In this document: positions 35,505 to 47,762 of the stretch, piece by piece | Layout: each line of letters starts with the position of its first letter | How positions within the stretch are numbered: position 1 is the first letter of the stretch | Source: Enoplolaimus lenunculus | Taxonomy: Eukaryota; Nematoda; Enoplea; Enoplida; Thoracostomopsidae | Length of the DNA: 64,000 nucleotides | Reading direction: 5' to 3' | Assembly (NCBI GenBank): GCA_030248215.1 | Contig: JASANG010000641.1 | Coordinates: 248,001 to 312,000, forward strand | Made by a program: the position numbers and the translations under genes | Notes under the pieces: model-generated | Databases searched by the model: none | Seen by the model: only the letters and a program-made list of their open reading frames with translations | What the model was told of the DNA's origin: nothing

Positions 35505-35920
35505 CCCGGATAAGAGGGGGTTGATATTTATTTGGCCTCTGCAGTAGGTTACCCCCTGTTATTCGGTTACGGTCTGTTATTTATTTTTAACCCGCCCTCC
35601 GCTGCCGTTCATCACTGCTATATATGCGGTATTGCAACTATCCGTTCAATTAAACAATTATTTGTGTTTTCTCAAAAAACTCAGCGATAATGCGAGATTA
35701 TACTTAGGAATGCACTTTCAAAACTTAACTATGCTTTAAAGTTTAGAACTCAATTTTATTTGGTCGCGGAATCATTTATGCACTACAATTAGGGATAATT
35801 GACATTTATGGACTCAGATTACGATTTAGCAACTCTATCCGCTTACGGACTTTTATTAGGGAAACGGACTACTATTGATTGGGACTCAAAACGGGGACCC
35901 CCTCAATTCGGTCACCACAG
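35505..35920. mobile_element. Second long copy of the CCCGAATAAG family
   Basis: Begins CCCGGATAAGAGGGGGTTGA and runs collinear with the copy at 27405, ending CGGGGACCCCCTCAATTCGG. The right end is shorter than in the first copy. Confidence 0.65.
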
Positions 35921-36899
35921 TACTCCAAAGTACGTCGCATTTTTGGCCAATCTCCTCCTTATTTGAGGGTGTATAATTCAGAAGTTCGTTCAATCTTAAA
36001 CGTTAACATAACTGCTTAGCAAGGTTGTTTTGTTTACATTTTACGAAAGCGTGCAAATTTTGCGTTATTAGCGCCATGTACCCGCACCCAAAATGAGGGG
36101 GTAAGCGACAAATGCAACATGCACCTTTTCGTTCTATCTATTTTTGGTCAGTTGCACACTCTTGTTTAGAGACATCATCGACTCTTGGTTCATCCAATAG
36201 GTTTAAATCAAATATCGTCACTTGTACCCTCTCAACGCCTGGAAACCCAAGAAATTCAAAACCTTATAACAGGCGAATACAAAATAGCAACTGCCATATT
36301 AAGTATAAGAGCGTGTCCAAATGCCTAATCCTAAACCTAAAGCTTAAACTTGAGCCATAATTCACATGGACCATCATAGCACGAGACAGCCTTTGAATCG
36401 TTGAAAAATTTTAACTTTTCTGTGTTAGTGACCTCGAAAACGAGTAATATTTTGAACACAAAAATTCAACGTAAGTTTCAACGAAAGCTACTGTCCGTTA
36501 TGCGGATTGAAAATACCATCGTTAAATCACAGATTAATAGTTTAAACTTCAGTGCTGAGTTATATAGTTCGAGCGAAACTAAACTTTTTTTGAAAATTTC
36601 AAACACGCAGCATAGTTTGCATTTATTATTGTTGATACAGATATTTATTGTAAAAAAATTGAACAGTGGAATGGTTTTTAAATTTGAAATCTCAAATTAA
36701 AATTTATATTAGCAAATTTTGAATTATTCATTTTGCGCTTGACAAACAAAACGGTCCAGTGGGCCACGGAAGCTTTACACGTGGATTAAGTAAGAAAGCC
36801 AAAAACCAACATTTTCCTCTGCGAGATGTGAAAATTTTCAATCTCTATAAAAAAGGTGACAAAAGTATGACTGCATTTACGTTTGAACAATTAAACCAG

Positions 36900-37240
36900 T
36901 GCTACGGAAGGGCATAACCCAGAACTGTGCCAGCGCTCCACCGTAACCCCGGCTGTGCTGGTTGGGGCGGGCTGAAGAGCAATTGCGGATCCAGAGTGGG
37001 CGGTCGCCGTACGCCCCCCTTCAGAATTTGCGCCTTGGAAAGTTTTTTGTAAAAAATACAATTTTTCTCAAAGAATTTTTTGTGATAAAATGGCAAGGTC
37101 TTTCAAACCTTACAATTTAAACCCCTCAGAAAATTGTTTGGCGATAAAATGATAAGGTCTCTAACTTACAATTTTTGCGTTTCATGACATTTGCCAGCCC
37201 GCCATCCGTTAGAAATTTTTGGATCCGCCTCTGTGCGGAG
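36900..37240. repeat. Repeat fragments of a GGATCCAGAAATTT family
   Basis: TGCGGATCCAGAGTGGGCGG and GAAATTTTTGGATCCGCCTC face each other. Similar ends occur at about 33765, 34770, 39855, 46425 and 61885. The pattern AGTGGCGGATCCAGAAATTT suggests a MITE family with inverted ends. Confidence 0.45.
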
Positions 37241-37459
37241 GTCAAGTCACCGCATCTCAAAAACAAATTTAGAAACTCAGTTGGGTTGAAAAGTTTAGTT
37301 TTTTAGTCGCGTTCGCTTTGCTCGTGTAATTTTTTCGATTTGTGTCAATGATGCAGTCGCTTGGAAGTCAGAACCCAGCAAAATCGCTCCACACAGTAAA
37401 GACGATCTATTTCTAAATTTAAAACGGACCTAACAATGCCATAACCTGCAGTAAATTCC

Positions 37460-37790
37460 GGATCGTAGCCAGAAGAAGACGGCTCAGCCCCCTGGACGAT
37501 GGGCCCGTAACCAAAAGTGGGGCCTCAGCTTTCTGAACGAATTTTCCCCCCAAACTACTTTTCATCCTTGCTTGTGATTCATCAAAAACCCTTGTATGCC
37601 CCGTCTGCAGAATGTCTAGCCACCCCTAGCAAGTGAACTGGCTACGGGCCTGAGCAAACTATCCTCATTAGAAAACTATTTACCTTTGCTTTAAGTCATC
37701 AAACCCATTGCATGCTCCTCGTGACAAATATTTAGCCACCCCCCCTCCCCCGCAATTGAGCTGGCCCAGGCCTCAGTAAAATTGACCTCA
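37460..37790. repeat. GTAGCCAG / CTGGCTACGGGCC repeat family
   Basis: A left GTAGCCAG and a right CTGGCTACGGGCCTGAG are inverted, with GCCCC-rich flanks, and a second partial unit follows (37690-37790). Relatives lie at 42250-42425, 50385-50545, 51390-51555 and 63700-63790. No ORF. Confidence 0.5.
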
Positions 37791-39539
37791 TTAATAAACT
37801 ATTTACCTCTCAGTCTCACAGATTCAATTAAAGAATAGATTCATTGATAAAATGAATAGATTACAAAATAATAGGCGAATTATTTTAATTTGACATCTGG
37901 TGTGCTCGATATGTGAGTTGTACGATCAAAATACAGTTAAAAAACCCCCAACGTTACGCCATGACACACACATATTGGGATTTTTTTGAACCAATTAAAT
38001 GGCTAATTTTGGTAAAAAAATAAATTTTAGTTCTAAAAATAATTACGCTTTATGTGAAAGTAGCGAAAATATTAATACGAAACCTAAACAACAACAGTGG
38101 ATTCTGGACGAAGGAAAAACGTCGCCGATGTCCGAAAAATTTGGTTTCACGAATGCTAAGTTTCTTGTGTATACAAGTGGGATAGCGGGATGAATTTAGT
38201 ACAGTCCAGTGGCGTTGTGGAAGGAGTGCTATCCAATGAGAGATTAAAGGAGTGCCGAAAATCACTCTTGCTGTACTTGCAATTTGAAACATTTTACCGT
38301 TAGCGGTTCTCGATTTTACTTTGTCCTTATAGATTAAATAAAAAAATGTGGCCGGCTTGGGACTCGCTTCGCTCATGAAGTTATTCTGTTTTTATATAAT
38401 CCCAAAACTAACACTCAAAGCCAAAAATATTGTGTTAGGTTTAGATACATTTTGTAAGCAAAACTTTGACACCCTCGAGATTTAATTTGACCATTCTTAT
38501 TCTATATTTCCTTCGATCCTTGGTTACCTTTAGAGATATTTCGGGCTGGAACGCGCTAAAGACAGATTTAGGGCAAGAAAAAATAGTACTTGTTACTGGA
38601 CATGACACAAAACTAAAATGTGATTGATCAAAAACTTTTAGACCCTGAATAACAACGTACCGAAATGAAATCTGACAAACCTCCCGCTTAAGTTCTCTTG
38701 CAAATATTATGTAAACTTGAGGGACTGTTGACAGTGCTTTTAAACAATCCTGCTTACGGAGTCGCTTGTATTGCACCAATACCCGACAGCGCACCAGCCT
38801 CCGTAGCGAATATGCCCTCCCCTCTGATCATTCTGAAGCTGCAGCTGAACAGAATTAAGTTAAAACAAAATGAAACTGTTAAGCTTATACCATTGATACG
38901 ATATCAACAAAATGCACCAGCATAACCGCAGAACGGAACTAAAACATTGCCCTTCTCGTCCGGTGCCCTCTGTATAAAAGGGTTGAATAAAGTTTAATAA
39001 TTGTCTCTCTTCTAGGCAGAAATCGTAATCAACGCAATCTGCTATTTTAAGGGGGCAGAGGAGATGTGGTAAAAATAATAAGCTTGCAAGCGATGCTAAA
39101 ACATTTCTAATAGCGGGCCAAAATTTTTCAAGGAAACGGATTATCAAACTGGTCACGTCCTGGCAACGGGCTCGCTCCTGGAGTAATCATGACAAAACCT
39201 GATAAATTTCAGCCCAAACTCAACAACCACCGCAATGTTTAAAGATCTTAATATTCTACGTGGAAACAACAACGTGGCGCATCTAAAACTCTAGCAATAC
39301 TTGCAATACTTGCATGCATTTATCGACTGAACGCTGTATATGGACACTGCGAAATGTACATGAACTGTAATGCATTTTGTAGTACAAAATGTATATTTAT
39401 GCACACGCCTCTTTAACTACTAGGGATGTGCAGTTTGCAATACTGTATATTAACAATTAAAACGTAAACATGATGTGTTGGGTCTTAGCACACATAGAAA
39501 ATGTTTTGTTTAAATGGGTTTGTTCGGTATGGCATTTTC

Positions 39540-39720
39540 GGCCCATGTAGAGAAAAGGGCCGGATCGTTTTTCGGAGGGGCTATAATAGAGTCAGTTTAA
39601 GCTTTAGACTAATTTTTTTGCTTAGGCTTAAGCTTAAGATTAGGCTTAAGCTTAGGCTTAGGCTTAGGAATATGCTTATACTACTGTTCCGGCCCTGTTC
39701 TGTACATTGGCCGCAATTTT
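39540..39720. mobile_element. TTAGGC-bearing MITE copy
   Basis: The ends GGCCCATGTAGAGAAAAGGG and GGCCCTGTTCTGTACATTGG are inverted; the middle is a run of GGCTTA and AGCTTA hexamers. Family described at 63109-63267. Confidence 0.7.
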
Positions 39721-40307
39721 TATACTATCACTTACCGCGATTTAGGTTTTCGAAAATTGCTTCAGATTTCAACTTCTCAAAACGCCTCCTGAGCATTGTG
39801 CACATTTTAAATTGTTACAAATTCCGATTTTGCCGTGTTTAAGCGTCATTGCAGCGGCGGAACCAGAAATTTATGACGAGGGGCGGGTTTCGCAAAAGTT
39901 GCGATAAACAATTTTTACTGTATGCTGATGTTCTGAGAAGGAAAAATTGTATGCTAGGGACCTGATGATGTTATGACAAAAATTTTTTCGGATGGGGTCA
40001 TACGCCCTCTTCTCTGCATCCGGCAGCAGTTCTTCAACTGTGTAAGAAATTTCAATACCATTCAACTCAGCTTCATGAAACGGAGTAACATTTTTGTTAA
40101 AATTTCCACGATTGAACGATTAAAAAATTATCACCAAATAGGTTTTGGCACAGTCCCTGAACTTGTTGACAAAAAAATTTCTTGCTTCATAAGGGACCTA
40201 TTATTAAATCATAAGCTAATATGAAAATTTTTTCAAAATTAAACCATATTAAACAGACATCGGTGTGAGTTAGCAAGTAAATCGATTACGCCCAATTAGG
40301 AACTAGG

Positions 40308-40560
40308 GCCAATGTAAAGAATAGGGGCGGAACAGTATTATAAGCATATTCTCAAGCCTAAGCCTAGCCTAAGCCTAAGCACAAGAATGAGCATATTCCG
40401 AAGCTTACGTCTAAGCCTAAGCCTAAGCATAAGAACGAGCATATTCCTAAACCCAAGCCTAAGCCTAAGCCGAGCAAAAAAATAGTCTAAACCTTAAGCT
40501 TACTCTATTCTAGTCCCGCAGAAAAACTCTCCGCCCCTGATCTTTACACGACCTAGAAAC
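40308..40560. mobile_element. TTAGGC-bearing MITE copy, expanded inside
   Basis: The ends GGGCCAATGTAAAGAATAGG and GCCCCTGATCTTTACACG enclose three successive blocks of CCTAAG hexamers separated by GAGCATATTCC. This internal duplication makes it longer than its relatives. Confidence 0.7.
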
Positions 40561-41531
40561 AACTTGTGACAAAATTATAAAGAACGCTGAATCTATACAA
40601 CCAGATGTATCTTATATACTCAAGTAAACATAGAAAATACATTTGCCAAAATTTCTGGAAACGAGAAAAGCACTTGCTGGCACCTAGAAAAAATTTGTCG
40701 CATGGTCGCCAAAAACATTTACATGGGACTGGAGACCGTCGACGGACTGAAAATTCTGGCAGCGCTCCAATGTACAGTGTTTACCCTTGGCAACCAAGAG
40801 ACTATGTATTTGGCTAAATTTTAAAAATAAAAACAAAAATGTTTAATTTTATGCAATTCCAACAGTACAGATATCATAGTAGTTAATATATGCAGTGAAA
40901 GCAACGATTTCTTAATATTGAGAAATGCTCATGTATATTGAAAATTTGTTTCGAAAAGAAACTCTATAAAAAGAAAAAAGGTGTATACAGGAAAAAGAAA
41001 ACACAACATATGGCACTGGCGAATTCAATGGGCGCCGCCCAAGCCAACACCCGCAACAATGAATCAAAACAAACATTTATGTTTATGATTTAGCACTAAA
41101 ATTGCGTTTGGCTTCTCGACAACTTTTGCCACTGAATATATATCGCACGGGGGCGTCCTGCATCAGAAGTTTGCCGATCCGTCACTTTACATCTCAGCCA
41201 GTATTCAAGCCCACCGTCGAAAAAAATTTGTATATATATGTATGATAGACAGACACGAAAGGAAAAATGCGGCAGCTTTGATTAATATTTTTCTCCCGTG
41301 CATTTTCTGTAGAAAAAAAGAATTTCTTTTGAGATGCGCACGTTACTGTATATTTTTGTAGTACGCGGACTTACGCAAGACGGCCAGTTCAAATACGGCT
41401 GTATGAACAGTGAATAAAATCGTTATAAACATATTTGAAGTCAAGTTCATACAAATATATCACGACCAAAATCATATGGTCACATGCTCGTTTTGCAAGG
41501 TAAAACGTATGGAGAGGTAGGAGGCTGGTAT

Positions 41532-41737
41532 CACGACAATTCGTCGCCCGATAACTTGTCAACCGACAACTTGTAATCCGGAATTTCATCGACTCGACAA
41601 TTCGTCAATTCGTCGCCTATCAGTATGTTTAACCTCGGGTTTAGGGTTAGAATTGCGCTTAAGATAACGCGTAGATTTATTACTTGGCTTTTTAGGACAC
41701 TCTTGGGCAACAAGCTGTCGGGTGACGAATTGTTGTA
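41532..41737. mobile_element. Palindromic MITE copy (ACGACAATTCGTCG)
   Basis: The ends CACGACAATTCGTCGCCCGA and GTCGGGTGACGAATTGTTGT are inverted, with an extra CGACTCGACAATTCGTC unit inside. Same family as 17046-17224. Confidence 0.65.
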
Positions 41738-42913
41738 GGATGTAGCCGAATATATACCTTCGATCCGGGGAAATTTGTGGTGAAACAAGAAAGAAACACT
41801 TTAATACCTTTAGAATAATCAGCTGGATCGTAGAATTCAAAATGAGTGCGCTTTTCTTAAGTTTGTTTGTAAATTAACTGGAGGATACACTACTGCCTGG
41901 GGCTTGTGGGTCTCCGGAAGTTGGTAAACTGGGACCGGTGAAATTTGATTGGTGTCCGTTGAGAGTCTTCGCTGTGAAATCGCTATGATCCGTTCTAACG
42001 CAAGCAGAAATAGTTTCATGCTCAACTAAAATTTTTTTAGTATCCTTCCAGTTTAATTGGGTTCGTGGGCTGTTGTATAACTAACAAACTTGTAAGAAAC
42101 TTCGGACACTTAAATACGAAATTTGGTAGTTTCACGTTTAACCCTTGCAATTTTCGAATTTTTCCGATTTTGATGTAAACTATAGACTTAGATTTGACGT
42201 TTAAAGCTTCCGAAAAGAAAGGGTACCAGTGTCGAAAAATTTTGCTGTAACGATCAGGGCCGGTAGCCAGAGGGTGCCAGAAGAGCTCACCTCCCCTGAA
42301 ATATTTTTGGTTCCCCTTGAAAATGTTCAACCTTGGGTGTAAGCCATCGAATCCCTTGTATGCCAATCCTAAAATATGCTTAGCCACTTCTATCAAGGTG
42401 AGCTGGCTATTGTCCTGTAACAAGCTAAACGATATATTTTCAATAAGCCGGCTGTGGAGAGTTTGGTACACTGAGGGAGAATCTAGGACTTTTGACACTA
42501 AGATAGAGATTCAGGGAATACGAGCACGAGGAACAATCGAGCTATTCTGTAATTACTATATACTTTAAAACATTTTAGTTGATAAGAATGCACCCAGAGC
42601 ACGTACTAAGTTTTTAAATTATTAATACTTGTGCCTCTCACTGTGTCTGCCCTTGAATTCGTTGTATTAAAATCATTTTATTTGTAAAAGAAAATTGTGC
42701 GGTTTTGCTGACAAATTTGTTTTGACACTTCGGTATAGTTGAAGAAAAGCCGCTGTATTGGCAAAAAGTCAATGGTACAAGTCGGAATGATTTTTATAAT
42801 TTTTCAGCAACTTCACGAGGTTGCTGAAATTTTTAATTTTGGGCGGATGCGTAGACTGCTTTGCTTTGATACTAATTGTATTTCGTCTTTTTTTTCATCG
42901 TTTTTAACTTATT

Positions 42914-43325
42914 TAGGCCCATGTAAATATCAGGGGCAGACTGTTTTTCTGTGGGACTAGAAAAGCGTAAGCTTAAACATTAAACTGATTCTTTGCTTGG
43001 TTTAGGGTTAGGCTTAGGCTTAGGAATAAACTCATTCTCACGCTTAAGCTTGGGTTGAGGCTTACGCTTAGGAAATATCTTAATACTGTTCCGTCCCTGT
43101 TCTTTACATTGACCCTTATCTATGTCTAAATTCCAATCTCTTTTCGGCAAAAATATACGGTTGTGAAATTAATAAAAAATATTAATATGCTACTTTTAGG
43201 GCCATGTAGATTAAGCGTATTCATAAGCATAAGCCTAAGCCTAAGCAAAAAATGTAGTCTAGAATGTAAGCCTTTACACACCCACCACAAACGACGACGG
43301 CTTCAAAAGTAACATGGGCCATATA
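42914..43325. mobile_element. Two adjacent TTAGGC-bearing MITEs
   Basis: The first (42914-43135) runs from GGCCCATGTAAATATCAGGG to CCCTGTTCTTTACATTGACC with GGCTTA hexamers inside. The second (43199-43325) runs from GGGCCATGTAGATTAAG to AAAAGTAACATGGGCC. Confidence 0.65.
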
Positions 43326-43889
43326 TTCAATTAAAGCATTGATTTGAGTTCATTAAGTTTCAGAAAAATTACGCACAATCATTCCGTTCAAGCATTCATT
43401 GTAAAAGAAAAGTATTGGCCCTTCACAGTCAGTCTACTATTTACAATGAACCGAGCAGTCTCTCACCGTCCCATCAGTGTAGAAGACAAAAATCAATTTT
43501 AGAAACTGCGTTGAATCCAAAGGTAAAATTTTTTGAAAAGTTTAAATTCAAAAACACGCGTCTAGTTTATCGCTAGCTTCGCTTACATACTTTACTTCAA
43601 CTGATGTGAATATTAAACTTTACATCATGACATCAGTAAAATTTGCGATATCAACGGTCAATCCAGGGCACAACCCTGAAAATGTATCACTACTGTAACA
43701 TTTACGTCTATCGAAAAAAGTTTCTGCAAAAATTTTGACCCTGTATAAAAAAGCGCTATACTCATCGTACCGGTGGTGTAGTGCATTTCCAAATTGGTAA
43801 GCAAGAGGGCAACCAGTCTCTCATGCCTGAATTAACGCGTCAGCAATAAACTTTAATAAACTTTATGATGCAATTAATCCGCTAGATAA

Positions 43890-45240
43890 ACGGCACTACA
43901 AGTAGTGCCTACAAAAAAACAATCGGAATCGGATTCGGATTATCGGATTCGGAATCGGTCGTTTCATTGGTATGCTTAAATATATTTAGAGCTTAAAATA
44001 TAAACTACACAAGTGTTATTCGTACCAAAATAAATAATAGTAAATAGCAGAGGGGAAATATTGTGTACAAGTAGTGTGAAAGAGAAATCAAAATATATTG
44101 CGATTCAAGAGCAGGGCCGTTTGGGGAGCCGTGCCGTCCAAATTTGGCTTGTGGTTCCCAAATAAACTTTGCCTAAATGTAACCCATCTTGAATTTCCGC
44201 CCAAAATTCCAAAAAAATTTTGGGATCCGACTTCGGATTCCGACTGACTGCTATTTGGACGCCAGACTTTTGAATATTCTGCTATGATTTTGCCTGTTTC
44301 GTGTTTTTACACTTAATCGGTTTTTCTTTAGTAAGTATTCTCAGTTGTTACTCGGAGAGCATCTAGCAGAGCAAATTATTCCACTGGTTATCAAAATGTG
44401 ACTTCAATGGAAAATTTTAAGTTTTACCTTTAAACAAATAACAAAATCTAAACTTCAGCTCTTATGTCATAGCGGCACGCTGTGATGTTAATCCCACAAA
44501 TTTTCAAATATAGCTCGATTATTAGTTCAACAGTACTCTTGCTGCAGTGACAAATGTTCATTTTGGGTTCTGCATTAGATTGTAACGCCACAGCCAAGAT
44601 ATTAAATATCGCTGCTCCATAAAATTGGTTAATTTTCAAAAATCCCGGTCCCGTTATTTATTGTTTCATAAGGCTCCATATTTAAACTTTCGAAATGCTA
44701 AAAATAACTGCATTTCAAATTAAGGCCAAGTTCATCCAGTGCTCTGAAAATTGTCAGTCCGCTTAAGTTTTACAGTGTCTACTGAAACTGTGAATAATAG
44801 AAACAAGCATGCTGCAACAAAAGTCAATTCATACATTTACTTTTTAATAGAGTTACTGAAACTAAATTCCGATTACGGTTACGCTTCCGACAAAACGCAC
44901 GTCCGACTGAGAACCTCTACTGGTAATACAAGTATAATTCTAAGACAATGACTAAAAGCACATGTTCCCATACAAATGTGGTGTTAAATCCTATCAAAGG
45001 TCCCAAAATAAAAACGGCACTATAGATAGTACCTCCAAAAAAATCGGAATCGGATTCGGATTATCGGATTCGGAATCTAGCTTATTGAAGTTATGGTCAC
45101 GTATATAATTCGTTTTGAAATATAACTCACACAAGTGTTATTCGTTTACGAGTACATAATTACATACAATACAGGGAAATATTGTGTACAAGTCACTGTG
45201 GAAGAAGTGGACAGAAACCCAAAATATATTACGATTCATC
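43890..45240. repeat. Two copies of a GATTCGGATTATCGGATTCG repeat
   Basis: Copies at 43890-44110 and 45010-45240 share CGGCACTAnnnnTAGTnCCT, the palindrome-like GATTCGGATTATCGGATTCG, CACAAGTGTTATTCG and GGGAAATATTGTGTACAAGT in the same order. The sequence between them is unremarkable. Confidence 0.7.
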
Positions 45241-47218
45241 CGAATTCCGGCGTCCGCTTGCCCTGTAATTGGAAAACGGAAATGAGAAACAAATTGTCTC
45301 TTTGATATCCTTTAAACTGAATACTCGCTTTAAAATAATTATGCAAATATTTTTAGTTCGCTCACAAAAACTATAGTTTTTGCTTGACTTTGAATACAAG
45401 TAAGTTAGGCTACGTTAACTGAGCAGGGTCAGTTTTTGTTTGGGGACTGGTGTCTGCTTTGTCGTACAAGTTTTTTCCCCACAAATGAGTGGAAATTTAC
45501 CCGAATTAAGACTAAATATTGTGGAATCAGATAAAAAAATTACTAAATCTTAACGTTTATTAATTATAATTGAAGAAATTTATTCATTCAGGGTCGTGTA
45601 TAAACAAATACAGCCGTAATTTTACACTGGCTACAGATATCCTTAATTTCAAAGCTATTAGTATTTTCTTATGATGTACCCGACATTCACTTATCACATC
45701 GGTACTGATTTGAGCGAAGGCGACACCTTAAAAAGAAGCTGATAATATTTTGCTACAATATTTGTAATCATTGTCAAAATCTGAAAATATTACATCAAAA
45801 ATGAAACATAAAGCCAAAAAGCACCACAATAAAGTTATAAAAGTACATATAAATATAAATATAAATAAATAAATTAATAAATATATATTTATATGTACAT
45901 ATTCACATATATGTGGGCATTGTCTTCTTTCTTAATCCAAAAATTAATACCAACTGATTAAAAAGTTTAATTGTGACTGATTATTTTTTGCTACAATTTA
46001 CTCAAATTCGAGTGTTCGAAAAATAGTTTTTTGTGTGTTAAAATTAAGAGAGAAATTGTTGGAAACAAAAATTTAAAATTTTGCCAATTGAAACGACGGG
46101 GAAACCGAAATTAGCAATCGCGGGTCCGCCCGCTTCCGAATTTAATTTCGAAAGGTAGGGATACTATTTCACCAATCAGCTGTCAACGAGTTGCTAATAT
46201 TGTCTTTTATAAATTTTTAACTGTATGTCTGCGCTGACCCCCTCCAATTCAAATTGTTCCGTACGCTACTGTTTTAAAACGTCTTAACTGGCGGCAAACG
46301 GATCGCAGGGAAGCCTACGGCACACCCGGACCTGGGACCCCAACAAGATCAAACCCAAAATTTTTGTTAGCTTTAGTCTGGCGACTTCTTTCCATACTAA
46401 ATATATCGACCCCCTCCCGAAATTTCTGGATCAGTCACTGTCAAAAAACGTAACATTTTGGAGTTTGGAGACGTTTTCATATGTTTTTTGTCAGTAAGCG
46501 GTAAAATTTGTTTGTCGATACAACATCCGAAACAGTTTCCCTGTAAATGTATGTCGCGATTTGAAAAGATATACAGCCGAATTTCAATATCGAGTAGCGT
46601 CAACGATTTGAATAGTTACACAAATGTTACGAAAATTTTAGAAAAAAATGTCTTAAAAAGTTTACGATTAACGTCGACGAAGATATATTTTGGTTAAAAC
46701 TTGCAATGATGAAATCATATAAATTTTTTTGATAGTTTTTTCTGAGTCTATGTGAACTGTGATACGTCATTTTGAAACAACTTTTTTTCCGTTTGCGAGG
46801 TTTTCTCGTTGCTAATAATTATTTTCAAATTAAAAATCAAAATATTTACTAATAAACAAAAATCACGTGTATCCATAGCAGAAAAAAATGATGCAGTATC
46901 GAACATTCTGCCGCAGAATATGTAATGTTTTAAGTCCAAAGTGGTTACAATATTTGCATAAAGTGGTATTTTTAAAACACTGCACTCTCCTACCACGACT
47001 ACCGTTCTGGGTAAAAGCAATATTGAACTGAAAAATAGGCATGATTTCATTTCGACAAGATACCTGCCAATCTAGCGTAGATTGATGGACAATTTCTGAA
47101 TAGTTTTAGGAGGCAGTAACTTAATTCAAAATCCTTCTTAAACCGTTTTTAGTAATTGGGAAAATATTGCTGCTTTTGTTAGATACGTATACAACAATAG
47201 ATAGGATGATGTGGACCA

Positions 47219-47376
47219 TGGGCCATGTGAAGATCACTAGCGGAACGTTTTTCTGTGGGAGTGCAATAGAGCAAGCTTTAGCTTTAGACTAATTTTTTTG
47301 ATTAGGCTTAGGTTTAGGCTTAGGCTTATGTTTATACTACTGTTACGGCTCCATTCTTTACATTGGCCCGGATTTT
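47219..47376. mobile_element. TTAGGC-bearing MITE copy
   Basis: GGGCCATGTGAAGATCACTA to CATTCTTTACATTGGCCC, with TTAGGTTTAGGCTTAGGCTT inside. It lies downstream of the MBL-fold gene. Confidence 0.65.
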
Positions 47377-47547
47377 TCTGAAATTTCCGAAAAGCCTGGA
47401 AAACAGTTTTATAGACCTGCAGAGTTCAATATATTTCCTGGCTGGCTAGCAACGATCGCTCGCAAAGATACGTTTAAATATGGTTATCCCATCCCAAAAT
47501 CAAATATTAGCATAGGCACCAGGTTTTGGGTTCCTTAATATTACAAT

Positions 47548-47762
47548 TCATATATCGTTTTCAAAGCTGGACACCTCTTCGTTGGAATTTATCACAATGC
47601 CTGCATCTTCAGGCAGGCCGTCGCAGTCGTAAAATAACCGCATTCGCTCGGTAACACGAAACATTTCGCCGCGGCCAGGAATAATCCAGTCCACACTGCA
47701 CGCAATACGACGCCTGCTATGCGATTGAACGTATACGTTGCGAGAATGTTGTTGAAATGTAC
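47548..47762 (-). CDS. MBLAC1-like: MBL-fold gene exon 7: motif 5 and stop
   Basis: Encodes QSHSRRRIACSVDWIIPGRG then EMFRV, parallel to QERSRKRVLVVADVVVPGHG then PPFRV in human MBLAC1, with the last ligand His replaced by Arg (codon CGC at 47671-47673). Ends EEVSSFENDI and TGA. Confidence 0.88.

Larger units (their letters stand above)
26966..47547. other. 20.6-kb region without supported genes
   Basis: I see no ORF here with a recognisable domain or with splice-linked continuation. It holds copies of at least six repeat families (listed separately), CAAA and CAAACGAA microsatellites near 27175 and 27930, AT-rich microsatellites near 29380, 34810 and 45850, and the 31-bp minisatellite at 34146. 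It includes the upstream region of the MGNKQS gene. A non-coding RNA gene could be missed. Confidence 0.65.

Noticed and set aside
36112-36700. Two successive + strand ORFs of about 80-100 residues
   Set aside because: No recognisable domain, no linked exons, and composition like the surrounding non-coding DNA.
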